From Atopobiaceae bacterium (GTDB lineage: Bacteria > Actinomycetota > Coriobacteriia > Coriobacteriales > Atopobiaceae), in contig CADFJN010000009.1 of NCBI GenBank assembly GCA_902834555.1, forward strand, positions 54,971 to 118,970: 64,000 bases of DNA. The letters run 5' to 3'. The position numbers were made by a program, and so were the translations under genes. Below the pieces are notes generated by a model. It saw only the letters and a list, made by a program, of their open reading frames with translations, was not told the origin of the DNA and did not search any database. Of the stretch, positions 19,214 through 28,738 are shown piece by piece (position 1 is the stretch's first letter; each line of letters opens with the position of its first letter).

Positions 19214-19300
19214 CCCTCTCGCCACACAATCGTCTCCGAATGTGTAGCGCGCGCAGGTCGTCACAGATTCGTCGCACGAATGTGTAGCGCGCCAGCATTC
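19214..19300. repeat. Two 40-bp spaced direct repeats with internal dyads, upstream of the ABC operon
   Basis: CGAATGTGTAGCGCGC occurs at 19237-19252 and again at 19277-19292, exactly 40 bp apart. Around each copy the sequence is imperfectly palindromic (CACA or TCTGTG on one side, TGTG on the other). It lies in the 412-base gap between the binding-protein start and the tsaD stop, so it could be a tandem operator for the transporter operon or an extragenic repeat. The adjacent ATTCTCAAAT at 19297-19306 resembles part of family 1. The rest of the gap should hold the operon promoter, which I cannot place. Confidence 0.45.
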
Positions 19301-19365
19301 TCAAATGGCGAGAAGGCTGACGAAGCGAGAAAGACAGCCGGTGGAAAGACGGAAGGATGTCCGTC

Positions 19366-21801
19366 TCACCAGCTGGGCGGAACGGGAGCGTCGGTCGTGG
19401 ACCAGGTGCCGAGAGGCGCGTTGGGGTCAGCGTCGAGCGTGAGCAGCGCGAAGTTGCGCGCCCGATAGCTTCTCAGCGCCGCAACGCTGATCATGGCGGC
19501 GTTGTCGCCGCAGGCCCGCATGGGCGGCACGGTCACTCGCACGCCGCGCTTGCCAAAGGCCTTGCGGTACGCCTCGCGTAGCTGTGGGTTTGCGGCAACG
19601 CCGCCGCCCACGCAGAAGTCCGAGACACCCGTCTGCTCGACCGCCGTCACAGCCTTGGCCACCTGCACGTCGATGACCGCCGCCTCGAAGGAGGCGGCAA
19701 GGTCCGGCAGGTCGATGGGCCGACCGGCGCGGTTCTCGCCCTCGATGTAGGTGATCACAGCCGTCTTGAGTCCAGAGAGCGAGAACTGATAGTCGCCGCT
19801 GTGCATCATGGCACGCGGGAAATGGATGGCGCGCGGGTTGCCCTTTGCGGCAAGGCGGCTAATCACCGGGCCACCGGGATACCCCAGGCCCAGTGCCTTG
19901 GCAACCTTGTCGAAGGCCTCGCCCACGGCGTCGTCGATGGTGGTGCCCAGAATCTGGTAGTCGCCCCATCCGCGCACGTAGACCAGCATGGTGTTGCCAC
20001 CAGAGACCAGGCTTGCCACAAAGGGCGGCTTGAGGTCCGGCGTCTCGAAGAGGTTAGCGAGAAGATGCCCCTCAAGATGGTGCACCGCAATGAGCGGCAG
20101 ACCCGTTGAGGCGCAGAGACCCTTGGCAAACGCCACGCCCACCACGAGAGCCCCCACAAGGCCCGGACCGGCGGTGACGCCAACGGCGGAGAGATCCGCG
20201 GCAGTAAGGGTGTCGCAGCCAAAGTGCGCACCCGCCTGCGCCATGGCCTCCTCGTAGACGCCCACGATGGCCTCAACGTGCTTGCGGCTGGCTATCTCTG
20301 GTACCACGCCGCCAAATCGGGCATGGAAGTCAATCGAGGTGGCAACCACGCTCGAGCATACGGTGCCATGGGAGTCCACCACGGCAATTGCGGTCTCGTC
20401 ACAGGAAGACTCTATCGAGAGGACCAGATCGCCTGCGGAAGCCAGAGCCTCCTTGCACGCGGCGTCTCTCGGTCCGGCGAGAATGGGCCACGGGCGGATG
20501 GAGGCATGCGGCTCGGGACGCTTGCTCAGGGCCTCGACGTCACCCGCAAGCGGCAGCTCCGCGCGCAGGATGAGCGCGTCGTGGCCGGATGCGTAGTAGC
20601 CCGGACGGCGACCAACCTCAACAAAGCCCAGGTGGTCGTAGGTAGCCCGGGCGGGCTCGTTCTTCTCGTCCACCTCGAGCGAGGCGGTCTTTGCATTGAG
20701 GACGTGCGCGTCGTAGCACAGGCGCGCCACCAGGCGAGAGGCCACGCCTTGGCGGCGGTGGCTCTCCTCCACGGCAACGTCGCAGATTTCAAAGTCGTCG
20801 CCGGCCATCATGCCGCCGGCAAAACCGATGATGCGCCCCAGATCGTGGGCCACCCACCAGCTGCGACCAGGCTGCGAGAGCTCCTCGTAGAAGAGCTTCT
20901 CGGTCCAGGGAGTGTGAGAGGAGCCCGAGAAGGCCGCAGCCTCCAGCTCTGCGACGGCGGGCAGGTCGTTCACCGACATGGGACGCAGCTGCAGGTGCCT
21001 GTCGGCCAGCGCGTCATCCACACCCGTGACCTCGACGCTTGCGGGCGCCTTGAGGCCCAGGCGCTTACGCTCGTTCTCCTCGGCGTCCGAGAGGCGCGTG
21101 TAGATGGGCAGCACCAGCGCGGGGTCTCCGGAGTCCAAGGGCGACGCGGCCGCGGCGAGTGCCAGGCCCTCACCGGTGGGGTACCACAGCGCTTCGTCGA
21201 GGATGTTCGTGAACCCGGCCGCCTCGAAGCGCGCACGGTACTTCTTGAGCCCGTTGCCCGTAAGGACAAGCTGGGACGCGTCCGCTCGAGCGGACCACGC
21301 AGACACGCACTCATCTGCCTTGCAGACGGTCTCGGTGGCAAAGGTGCGGTGCACGCCGTCGTCATCCAGCTGGTAGACGCCAGGGTAGACCTCGCCGCGC
21401 ATGGCGTCGTCGGCAACGGCGAGAAGCCCGCGCACACCTGCCTTCCAGGCACCCCATGCCGTGGCGTCGAGAACCGAGACACCGTGGAGCGGCTTGGAGA
21501 GACCGCACGAGAGGCCCTTGGCAGTGGCGATGCCAATGCGCACGCCCGTGAAGCTTCCGGGGCCGCGCCCAACCAGAATGCGGTCGAGGTCGGCCATGGT
21601 GTGGCCGCAGTCCTCGAGCGTCGTGAGGGCCGTTGAGACCAGCTCGACGTTGGCCTGACGGCGGCACATGTGGTCTCGCGCGGCAAGGACACGCGGGGTC
21701 GAGCCGGGCTCCCAGGACACCACCGCACACGCAAGCATGTCGGTGGACGTATCGATGGCAAGGGCAAGGCCCTTGGTGTTGGTATCGCTCGTCATTCTCA
21801 T
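19366..21801 (-). CDS. tsaD: TsaB-RimI-TsaD fusion: tRNA t6A synthesis and ribosomal-protein acetyltransferase
   Basis: 811 residues joining three proteins that are normally separate. Residues 1-235 are TsaB (AIDTST, VGRGPGSFTGVRIG at 77-90). About 260-400 is a GNAT acetyltransferase of the RimI type (VAVEESHRRQGVASRLV as acetyl-CoA loop). About 445-800 is TsaD/Kae1 (SIESSCDETAIAVVD, metal-binding HHLEGH, LVSGGNT, GGVAANP). TsaB and TsaD with TsaE transfer the threonylcarbamoyl group to A37 of ANN-reading tRNAs. ATG 21801 has GGAG five bases upstream; ATG 21795 is possible. tsaE lies 244 bases upstream on the same strand. Confidence 0.95.
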   Translation of the reverse strand: MRMTSDTNTKGLALAIDTSTDMLACAVVSWEPGSTPRVLAARDHMCRRQANVELVSTALTTLEDCGHTMADLDRILVGRGPGSFTGVRIGIATAKGLSCGLSKPLHGVSVLDATAWGAWKAGVRGLLAVADDAMRGEVYPGVYQLDDDGVHRTFATETVCKADECVSAWSARADASQLVLTGNGLKKYRARFEAAGFTNILDEALWYPTGEGLALAAAASPLDSGDPALVLPIYTRLSDAEENERKRLGLKAPASVEVTGVDDALADRHLQLRPMSVNDLPAVAELEAAAFSGSSHTPWTEKLFYEELSQPGRSWWVAHDLGRIIGFAGGMMAGDDFEICDVAVEESHRRQGVASRLVARLCYDAHVLNAKTASLEVDEKNEPARATYDHLGFVEVGRRPGYYASGHDALILRAELPLAGDVEALSKRPEPHASIRPWPILAGPRDAACKEALASAGDLVLSIESSCDETAIAVVDSHGTVCSSVVATSIDFHARFGGVVPEIASRKHVEAIVGVYEEAMAQAGAHFGCDTLTAADLSAVGVTAGPGLVGALVVGVAFAKGLCASTGLPLIAVHHLEGHLLANLFETPDLKPPFVASLVSGGNTMLVYVRGWGDYQILGTTIDDAVGEAFDKVAKALGLGYPGGPVISRLAAKGNPRAIHFPRAMMHSGDYQFSLSGLKTAVITYIEGENRAGRPIDLPDLAASFEAAVIDVQVAKAVTAVEQTGVSDFCVGGGVAANPQLREAYRKAFGKRGVRVTVPPMRACGDNAAMISVAALRSYRARNFALLTLDADPNAPLGTWSTTDAPVPPSW

Positions 21802-21950
21802 CTGACTCCAGAGACGTGGCATTATCACGAGGGATAGTGTAGCGCGGGTGGTGGGGGCAGGCGTCGGCGGGCGCTGCGCTGCCACTAGAGCACACGCGAT
21901 TCTCGCCGGAAGCCGCCAGAAGACCCTCCGGGGGACTGTCGGGCCAATAT

Positions 21951-22010
21951 TCGACAAAATCTAATCTGATGACACAGTTATGTGTCTGGAAATAGCCCCA
22001 TAGCCCCACA
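21951..22010. repeat. Extragenic inverted-repeat element, family 3, copy B
   Basis: Starts TCGACA and ends GCCCCACA, as at 10397-10462, with a perfect GACACA-gtta-TGTGTC dyad at 21971-21986. It occupies the middle of the gap between tsaE and the tsaBD fusion gene and could shape the leader of the fusion gene's transcript. Confidence 0.4.
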
Positions 22011-22045
22011 AGGAGAAGGTGCCGGCGAGAAGCCGCAGCCGCCCC

Positions 22046-22543
22046 CTACGCCGTTGCTGCCACCAGCGCGTCCACCAGCTCCTCGCCACGGGCGTCATGC
22101 GCAACAAAGCGCACCTCGCGCGGGGGCTCCTCCCCCAGCGCCGCCTCGGCATCCAGCCGCGTGACGAACACGTCCACGCGCGCGTCACCAATCTCGTTGG
22201 CGAACTGCTCGCCCCACTCAATCACACAGACGCCGTCGACACCCAGCACGTCAAAGAGGCCCGTGTCCTCAAGCTGCTCCGGGCGGTCAAGACGGTAGAG
22301 GTCAAAGTGGTCGAGGTCCATCTCGTGCCCGTGGTAGACCATCTCGATGGTGAAGGTGGGGCTGGTGACATCCGCCGTCACGCCCATGCCCGCGGCAATG
22401 CCTTTGGTAAGCTGGGTCTTTCCCGCCCCCAGGTCTCCCGTGAGCACCAGCACGTCTCCCTCGTGGAGAAGCCCACCCAGCACGCGGCCGAGCGCGATGG
22501 TCTCCTCCTGCGACGTGGTCCTAAACGACGCCTCTCGTGCCAC
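22046..22543 (-). CDS. tsaE: tRNA t6A biosynthesis ATPase TsaE
   Basis: 165 residues from GTG 22543, which has GGGGAAGGAG upstream overlapping the end of the udg gene; a longer frame exists but lies inside udg. Walker A GDLGAGKT, then the TsaE pattern TSPTFTIEMVYHG and DLYRLD, and WGE near the end of the core. It powers turnover of the TsaB-TsaD complex in forming N6-threonylcarbamoyladenosine on tRNA. It is the last gene of the glmS-acpS-nnr-alr-udg-tsaE run. Confidence 0.95.
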   Translation of the reverse strand: MAREASFRTTSQEETIALGRVLGGLLHEGDVLVLTGDLGAGKTQLTKGIAAGMGVTADVTSPTFTIEMVYHGHEMDLDHFDLYRLDRPEQLEDTGLFDVLGVDGVCVIEWGEQFANEIGDARVDVFVTRLDAEAALGEEPPREVRFVAHDARGEELVDALVAATA

Positions 22544-22545
22544 GG

Positions 22546-23214
22546 CTACTCCTTCCCCGGACCAGGCGGGTTGTCCCGCAGCCACTGGCCAACCATTGCA
22601 AGATCACTCTCGAGAAGCGGCTGCCAGTCCGAGTGGTAGATGCAGGCCGCCGGGTGAAACGTAGGGCACACCACAAAGTGCCCGGTCTGGTACAGCTTGC
22701 CGCGCAGTGACGTGACGCCCGCCTCGGTGCGCAGCACAAATTGAGAAGCAAAGTTGCCCAGGCAGACAAGGACGTCCGGCCACACGGAACGAATCTGTTC
22801 GCGCAGGAAGGGCGAGCAGGCCGCAATCTCCTCGGGCTTGGGGTTACGGTTTCCGGGCGGGCGGCACTTGACCACATTGGCAATGTAGATCTGGTCGCGG
22901 GTGAGGCCAGCAACCGAGAGAAGCGAGTCGAGCTTGTGCCCGGCGGCACCCACAAAGGGCTCGCCCTGCAGGTCCTCGTTGCGGCCGGGGCCCTCGCCCA
23001 CGAACATCACGCGCGCGTTGGGGTTGCCCACGCCAAACACGAGGTTGGTGCGTGTCTGCCCCAGGGGGCAGAGCTGGCAGTTGCCCATGACGGCGCGAAT
23101 CTCCTCGAGCGTGACCTCCTGCGGACCCTGGTGCTCGTGGCCGGGGATGTGCATCACCGACATCTCTCCATCGCCCTCCAAGAGGCTGGCGCGTTCACGC
23201 CGGCGCCTAGACAT
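22546..23214 (-). CDS. Uracil-DNA glycosylase, family 4 (iron-sulfur)
   Basis: 222 residues from ATG 23214, which overlaps the alr stop by eight bases (GAAGG upstream); an internal ATG at 23163 is an alternative. Family 4 marks: CQLCPLG and later VKCRPPGNRNP with a further Cys give the four ligands of a [4Fe-4S] cluster, FVGEGPGRNED is the uracil-binding motif 1, and TFHPA is motif 2. It removes uracil from DNA in base-excision repair. Similarity to the N-terminal segment of phage polymerase-associated glycosylases is of the same superfamily. Confidence 0.93.
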   Translation of the reverse strand: MSRRRRERASLLEGDGEMSVMHIPGHEHQGPQEVTLEEIRAVMGNCQLCPLGQTRTNLVFGVGNPNARVMFVGEGPGRNEDLQGEPFVGAAGHKLDSLLSVAGLTRDQIYIANVVKCRPPGNRNPKPEEIAACSPFLREQIRSVWPDVLVCLGNFASQFVLRTEAGVTSLRGKLYQTGHFVVCPTFHPAACIYHSDWQPLLESDLAMVGQWLRDNPPGPGKE

Positions 23215-24364
23215 AGACCTTCTCGAGGCGCATGCCAAAGTCGCATACGACCTCGTAGTTGATGGTGTCACGGAGCTTGGCCATCTCGTCGGCGGTGATC
23301 TCCTCGTCACCGTCGCGTCCGATGACGGTCACCACGTCACCCATCTCGACCGGCTTAGCGGGTCGGTACGCGCGGGCGTTGTTCACGTCCACCGCAAACA
23401 TGAACTGGTCCATGCAGATGCGGCCAACCTGGCGGCAGCGCGCACCGTTCACAATGACGTCCATGTTGTTCGAGAGCGTGCGAGCGAGGCCATCTGCATA
23501 GCCGATGGGCACAGTAGCCACCTGCATGTTCTGCTTGGGGACGCGCCAGGTAAGGCCATAGCCCACGCCGTCACCCACGTTGGGGTAGATGGCACGGGTG
23601 ACGCGTCCGCGCACGCTCATGACCGGCTCGAGCTGGATGCGCGGAGCCGTGGTCTCGGCCGGCTGCAGGCCATAGAGGCCAATGCCCACGCGGCACATGT
23701 CGTAGTGGCACTCGGGGTGAAGGACCGTGCCCGGTGTGTTGTCGCAGTGGACAAGACCGGTCTCCAGACCCGCCTCGCGCACGATCTGGACGGCCTCGTT
23801 GAACCGGTTGAGCTGCAGGGCAAAGTCCCAATCGTCAATGGCATCGGCAGTTGCGAAGTGCGTGAACATGCCCGCGCACTCAAGCCCGCGGTGAAAGTCG
23901 ATGGTGCGCCTCAGCTCCAGCACGTCCTCGCGACGCACGCCAATGCGCGTCATTCCGGTGTCCACGGCCAGGTGGTAGCGAGCCACCTTACCCGACGCGG
24001 CAGCGCACTCGCCCAGCGTGAGGGCAAACTCGGACGTGTAGACCGATGGCATGATGTCATAGTCCACAAGCGTCTGCACGCAGTCCGTGGGTGGCTCGGA
24101 GAGCATGAGGATGGGCCACTCGATGCCTGCCTTGCGAAGCTTCACGCCCTCCTCGACAGTAGCCACAGCAAACTGGTCGGCACCGGCGGAGTGCATGGCA
24201 CGCACGCAGCGCTCTGCCCCGTGGCCATAGGCGTCAGACTTCACGACGCACATCATCTTCACGCCGGGCTCCAAGAGCGCCTTGAACTTTCGCGTATTCC
24301 GCTTGAGGGCCGAGAGGTCAATCTCAACCCACGCCCACCTGTCCGCAGGGCTCTGAACTGCCAT
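23207..24364 (-). CDS. alr: Alanine racemase
   Basis: 385 residues from ATG 24364 (GGGAG eight bases upstream); the longer frame lacks a site. PLP enzyme making D-alanine for peptidoglycan. WVEIDLSALKRN opens the fold, VVKSDAYGHG carries the PLP lysine, DTGMTRIG and NTPG are conserved, and GYGLTW near residue 275 supplies the opposing catalytic tyrosine. Dimer C-terminal beta domain ends the protein. It overlaps the next gene, udg, by eight bases, and follows nnr by ten. Confidence 0.96.
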   Translation of the reverse strand: MAVQSPADRWAWVEIDLSALKRNTRKFKALLEPGVKMMCVVKSDAYGHGAERCVRAMHSAGADQFAVATVEEGVKLRKAGIEWPILMLSEPPTDCVQTLVDYDIMPSVYTSEFALTLGECAAASGKVARYHLAVDTGMTRIGVRREDVLELRRTIDFHRGLECAGMFTHFATADAIDDWDFALQLNRFNEAVQIVREAGLETGLVHCDNTPGTVLHPECHYDMCRVGIGLYGLQPAETTAPRIQLEPVMSVRGRVTRAIYPNVGDGVGYGLTWRVPKQNMQVATVPIGYADGLARTLSNNMDVIVNGARCRQVGRICMDQFMFAVDVNNARAYRPAKPVEMGDVVTVIGRDGDEEITADEMAKLRDTINYEVVCDFGMRLEKVYV

Positions 24365-24374
24365 GCTTAGCTCC

Positions 24375-25997
24375 CTAATTGTTCTCGTCACCGTCGTCGG
24401 CGTCGGGGAAGGTCACGCGCTCCCCCAGGGCGTCGTCCGCAATGCCCAGCTCGTCAATGATGTCAGACGCCATGACGCCCCTCGAGCCCATACGTTCTAT
24501 GGCGAGCGTCGCGGCATAGCCGTGAAGCTCGCAGGAAAGGGCGCAGAGAAGGGGCAGGTTGTCCACGCGCCAGTAGGTCTGCGCGAGCTTGGAGGCAATG
24601 ATGCCGCCCAAAACGTCTCCCGAGCCCGCCGTGGCAAGCGCCGCCGGGCCAGGCTTGGGGAGGATGGCCTGCTCGACGCCCACGCAGCCGGTTGCGGTGC
24701 CCTTGGCAACCACAACCAGCTCAGAGCCACCGTCGGACCACACGATCTTGCGCGCATCCTCAAGCTGGTCCACAAGGGAGGCGGGCGGATTCTCCTCCTT
24801 GCCCACCAGACGGCCAAGCTCGCGACGATGCGGCGTGAGAACCAGCGGCGTGTTCCTGCGGAGAATCTCCGGGAAGTCAGGCAGCTTGCCCGAGGTGAGG
24901 CGGGCAATGCAGTTGAGGGCATCCGCGTCAAGCACGAGGGGCACCGGGGAAGCAAGGAGCGCCGAGACAACGGCCACGGTGCCGCCAGAGACGCGCATGC
25001 CCGGGCCAGCGAGAACCGCCGAGCGCTTCTCGGCCAGCTTGGTCACTATGGGCACGGCCTCCTTGGAGATGGTGCCATCCTCGTCGCAGGGCAGCCCAAC
25101 CACGGGAATCTCCAGCACATGTGCCTGCACCTGCGGAACGATGCACGCGGGCACGGCCAGGGTCACGTAGCCGGCACCCGCGCGGGCGGCCGCTCGTGCA
25201 GCAAGGATGGGCGCGCCCACAAAGCGAGAGGACCCGCCCACAACAAGCACCGAGCCGCGGGAGAACTTGTCGACGGCCGTGGTTGGCGGCACCATCACGT
25301 CGAGGTAGTCTTCGAGGTCGGTGCGCCAGGCCACCGGGTCTGCCTCGACCACGATCTGCTCGGTCTGCTCGGCAAGCGGCGCCACGACAATGGAGCCGCA
25401 CACGTCACGACCGTCGTCGGCGAGAAGGCCAGGCTTTAGGCACAGCATGGTTACGGTAAGATCGGCCACCACGCAGGCACCGGGAGCCTGCCCCGTCTGG
25501 GCCGAAAGACCGCTCGGCACATCCACGGCAACCACGCGCACGCCCGAGCTGTTCACGCAGTCAATCCAGATGTCGAAGGGGGCACGGACCTCCCCGTGGA
25601 AGCCCGTTCCCAGCATGCAGTCAAGCGCAACGTCAGAGGCCGAGAGAAGTCCCTCAAGCTCATCGCGAGACGGGCCAACCAGCGTGGAGACGCCCGCGCG
25701 CACGGCGCGCTGCGCCACCTGGCGCGCAAGGTCGCCGGAGAGCTGGTCGGGCTCGATGGGCGTGACCACCTTCACGTTTACGCCATGGGCGAGAAGGGCC
25801 TCGGCTGCAACCCAGCCGTCGCCTCCGTTGTTGCCCATACCGGCAAGAATCACGGCATTCTGGACGTCACCCAGGGCAAGCGCCTCCTGTGCTGCGGCGC
25901 ATCCTGCGCGGTGCATGAGCTCGGAGATGCTCACGCCCACACGGGTGAGCGCGACCTCTACGCGCTTGACGTCTTCGACGTTGAGTACGGGCTGCAT
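24375..25997 (-). CDS. nnr: Bifunctional NAD(P)H-hydrate epimerase / ADP-dependent dehydratase
   Basis: 540 residues. Repairs the hydrated, damaged forms of NADH and NADPH. Residues 1-215 are the YjeF_N epimerase (AGMGNNGGDGWVAAEALLAHG is the Rossmann-type loop region). Residues about 225-525 are the YjeF_C/CARKD dehydratase (SVLVVGGSSRFVGAPILAA, VLTPHRREL, AGSGDVLGGI near the end with the nucleotide-binding Asp). The fused order is the usual bacterial one. It is seven bases downstream of acpS. Confidence 0.95.
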   Translation of the reverse strand: MQPVLNVEDVKRVEVALTRVGVSISELMHRAGCAAAQEALALGDVQNAVILAGMGNNGGDGWVAAEALLAHGVNVKVVTPIEPDQLSGDLARQVAQRAVRAGVSTLVGPSRDELEGLLSASDVALDCMLGTGFHGEVRAPFDIWIDCVNSSGVRVVAVDVPSGLSAQTGQAPGACVVADLTVTMLCLKPGLLADDGRDVCGSIVVAPLAEQTEQIVVEADPVAWRTDLEDYLDVMVPPTTAVDKFSRGSVLVVGGSSRFVGAPILAARAAARAGAGYVTLAVPACIVPQVQAHVLEIPVVGLPCDEDGTISKEAVPIVTKLAEKRSAVLAGPGMRVSGGTVAVVSALLASPVPLVLDADALNCIARLTSGKLPDFPEILRRNTPLVLTPHRRELGRLVGKEENPPASLVDQLEDARKIVWSDGGSELVVVAKGTATGCVGVEQAILPKPGPAALATAGSGDVLGGIIASKLAQTYWRVDNLPLLCALSCELHGYAATLAIERMGSRGVMASDIIDELGIADDALGERVTFPDADDGDENN

Positions 25998-26003
25998 ATC
26001 GTT

Positions 26004-26606
26004 CTACTCCTTGGCTGGCTCGGCCGGCGCGGATGAGTCCGCGGCTCCCCCGGCATCGCCTTCCTCTTGTGTCATCTGGGTGTCGGCGACGGAATGCTCT
26101 CCCGGCACGCCAGCCATTATCCCATCTTGAGCCTGTTCAAGCTCGTCCAACACAGAACGCGCTTCACGAAACGAGGCGGCAAGCTCGCGCTCCGGGTCGG
26201 GACGGTCGTCGGGCTGGGGACGAACCTCGTCTGTCACTGCCACGGCGTTGGCAACCGCCACGTCGCGCGTGTACGAGAGAGAAAGCGCCACCTCACGCAC
26301 GTCACCCTCGCGGGCAATCTGGGCGGCGCGGCCGGTAAGCAGCGCACGAGGCCTTCCCTGCGCGTCCATGGTCACCGAGACGTCCGAGAAACCCACGCCG
26401 TTCGAGAAGCCTGTGCCCAGCGCCTTGACAACTGCCTCTCGCGCCGCAAAACGCGCTGCGTAGTGCTCGGCCGGACGCGCGCATGCGTCGCAGTAGGCGC
26501 GCTCCTCCTCCGTAAACACACGGCGGAGAAACGACGGCCTGCGACGCATGGTGCGCTCCATGCGCGAAATCTCAAGCATGTCGACGCCAATGCCAGCCAG
26601 GGCCAT
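26004..26606 (-). CDS. acpS: Holo-[acyl-carrier-protein] synthase with acidic C-terminal tail
   Basis: Transfers 4'-phosphopantetheine from CoA to acyl carrier protein. Residues 1-125 are a complete AcpS: GIGVDMLEI with the metal-binding Asp, FTEEE, and RFAAREAVVKALGTG with the second metal ligand. The remaining 75 residues are polar and acidic (many Glu, Asp, Pro, Ala), without recognised domain, so the protein is 200 residues instead of about 120. Start ATG 26606 lies three bases after the glmS stop, with GGAG inside the end of glmS. Confidence 0.93.
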   Translation of the reverse strand: MALAGIGVDMLEISRMERTMRRRPSFLRRVFTEEERAYCDACARPAEHYAARFAAREAVVKALGTGFSNGVGFSDVSVTMDAQGRPRALLTGRAAQIAREGDVREVALSLSYTRDVAVANAVAVTDEVRPQPDDRPDPERELAASFREARSVLDELEQAQDGIMAGVPGEHSVADTQMTQEEGDAGGAADSSAPAEPAKE

Positions 26607-26609
26607 GCG

Positions 26610-28460
<1,851 letters not shown>

Positions 28461-28527
28461 GGGAACGTCCTTTCCTACGCAGTACCAGTTGGTGTGCACT
28501 ATTGTCCTATCTTGTTAATGGTAGCCG

Positions 28528-28555
28528 ATAGTAGCACCTTTGACTGGTATTGCAA
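28528..28555 (-). promoter_or_regulatory. Candidate promoter of the glmS operon
   Basis: On the minus strand TTGCAA (28550-28555), a 16-bp spacer and TACTAT (28528-28533) form a reasonable -35/-10 pair about 65 bases upstream of the glmS start. No glmS ribozyme-like leader is evident in the short leader. Confidence 0.55.
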
Positions 28556-28586
28556 TTTCGAGCCAGCAACGCAGACCCCTCCGCAC

Positions 28587-28622
28587 AAAAGGTCCCGCAT
28601 GGCAACAGGCTCGTGCGGGACC
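28587..28622 (-). terminator. Terminator downstream of the GH3 gene
   Basis: GGTCCCGCA (28591-28599) pairs with TGCGGGACC (28614-28622); TTTT follows on the minus strand. Two more hairpins lie between this one and the GH3 stop. Confidence 0.75.
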
Positions 28623-28631
28623 GGAGAATGG

Positions 28632-28654
28632 GACAAAGGGACTGTCCCTTTGTC
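28632..28654 (+). terminator. Stand-alone 11-bp hairpin with T-rich tail
   Basis: GACAAAGGGAC and GTCCCTTTGTC are perfect complements around a single base and are followed on the plus strand by TCATTTT. No plus-strand gene ends nearby, so it may be a dispersed extragenic element instead of a working terminator. Confidence 0.45.
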
Positions 28655-28667
28655 TCATTTTGAAGAA

Positions 28668-28699
28668 CGCCAGCCCCGAGGAAGAAGTCGGGACTGGCG
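28668..28699 (-). terminator. Hairpin just after the GH3 gene
   Basis: CGCCAGCCCCGA pairs with TCGGGACTGGCG (one mismatch) around an 8-base loop, 40 bases past the GH3 stop. It could be the first of two successive terminators. Confidence 0.5.
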
Positions 28700-28738
28700 C
28701 GTAGTGCCGGACGCGAGAGTTGGGAATGACGATAGGGG

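Noticed and set aside
28461..28560. glmS ribozyme leader
   Set aside because: The leader from the proposed promoter is only about 65 bases and shows none of the ribozyme's helices.
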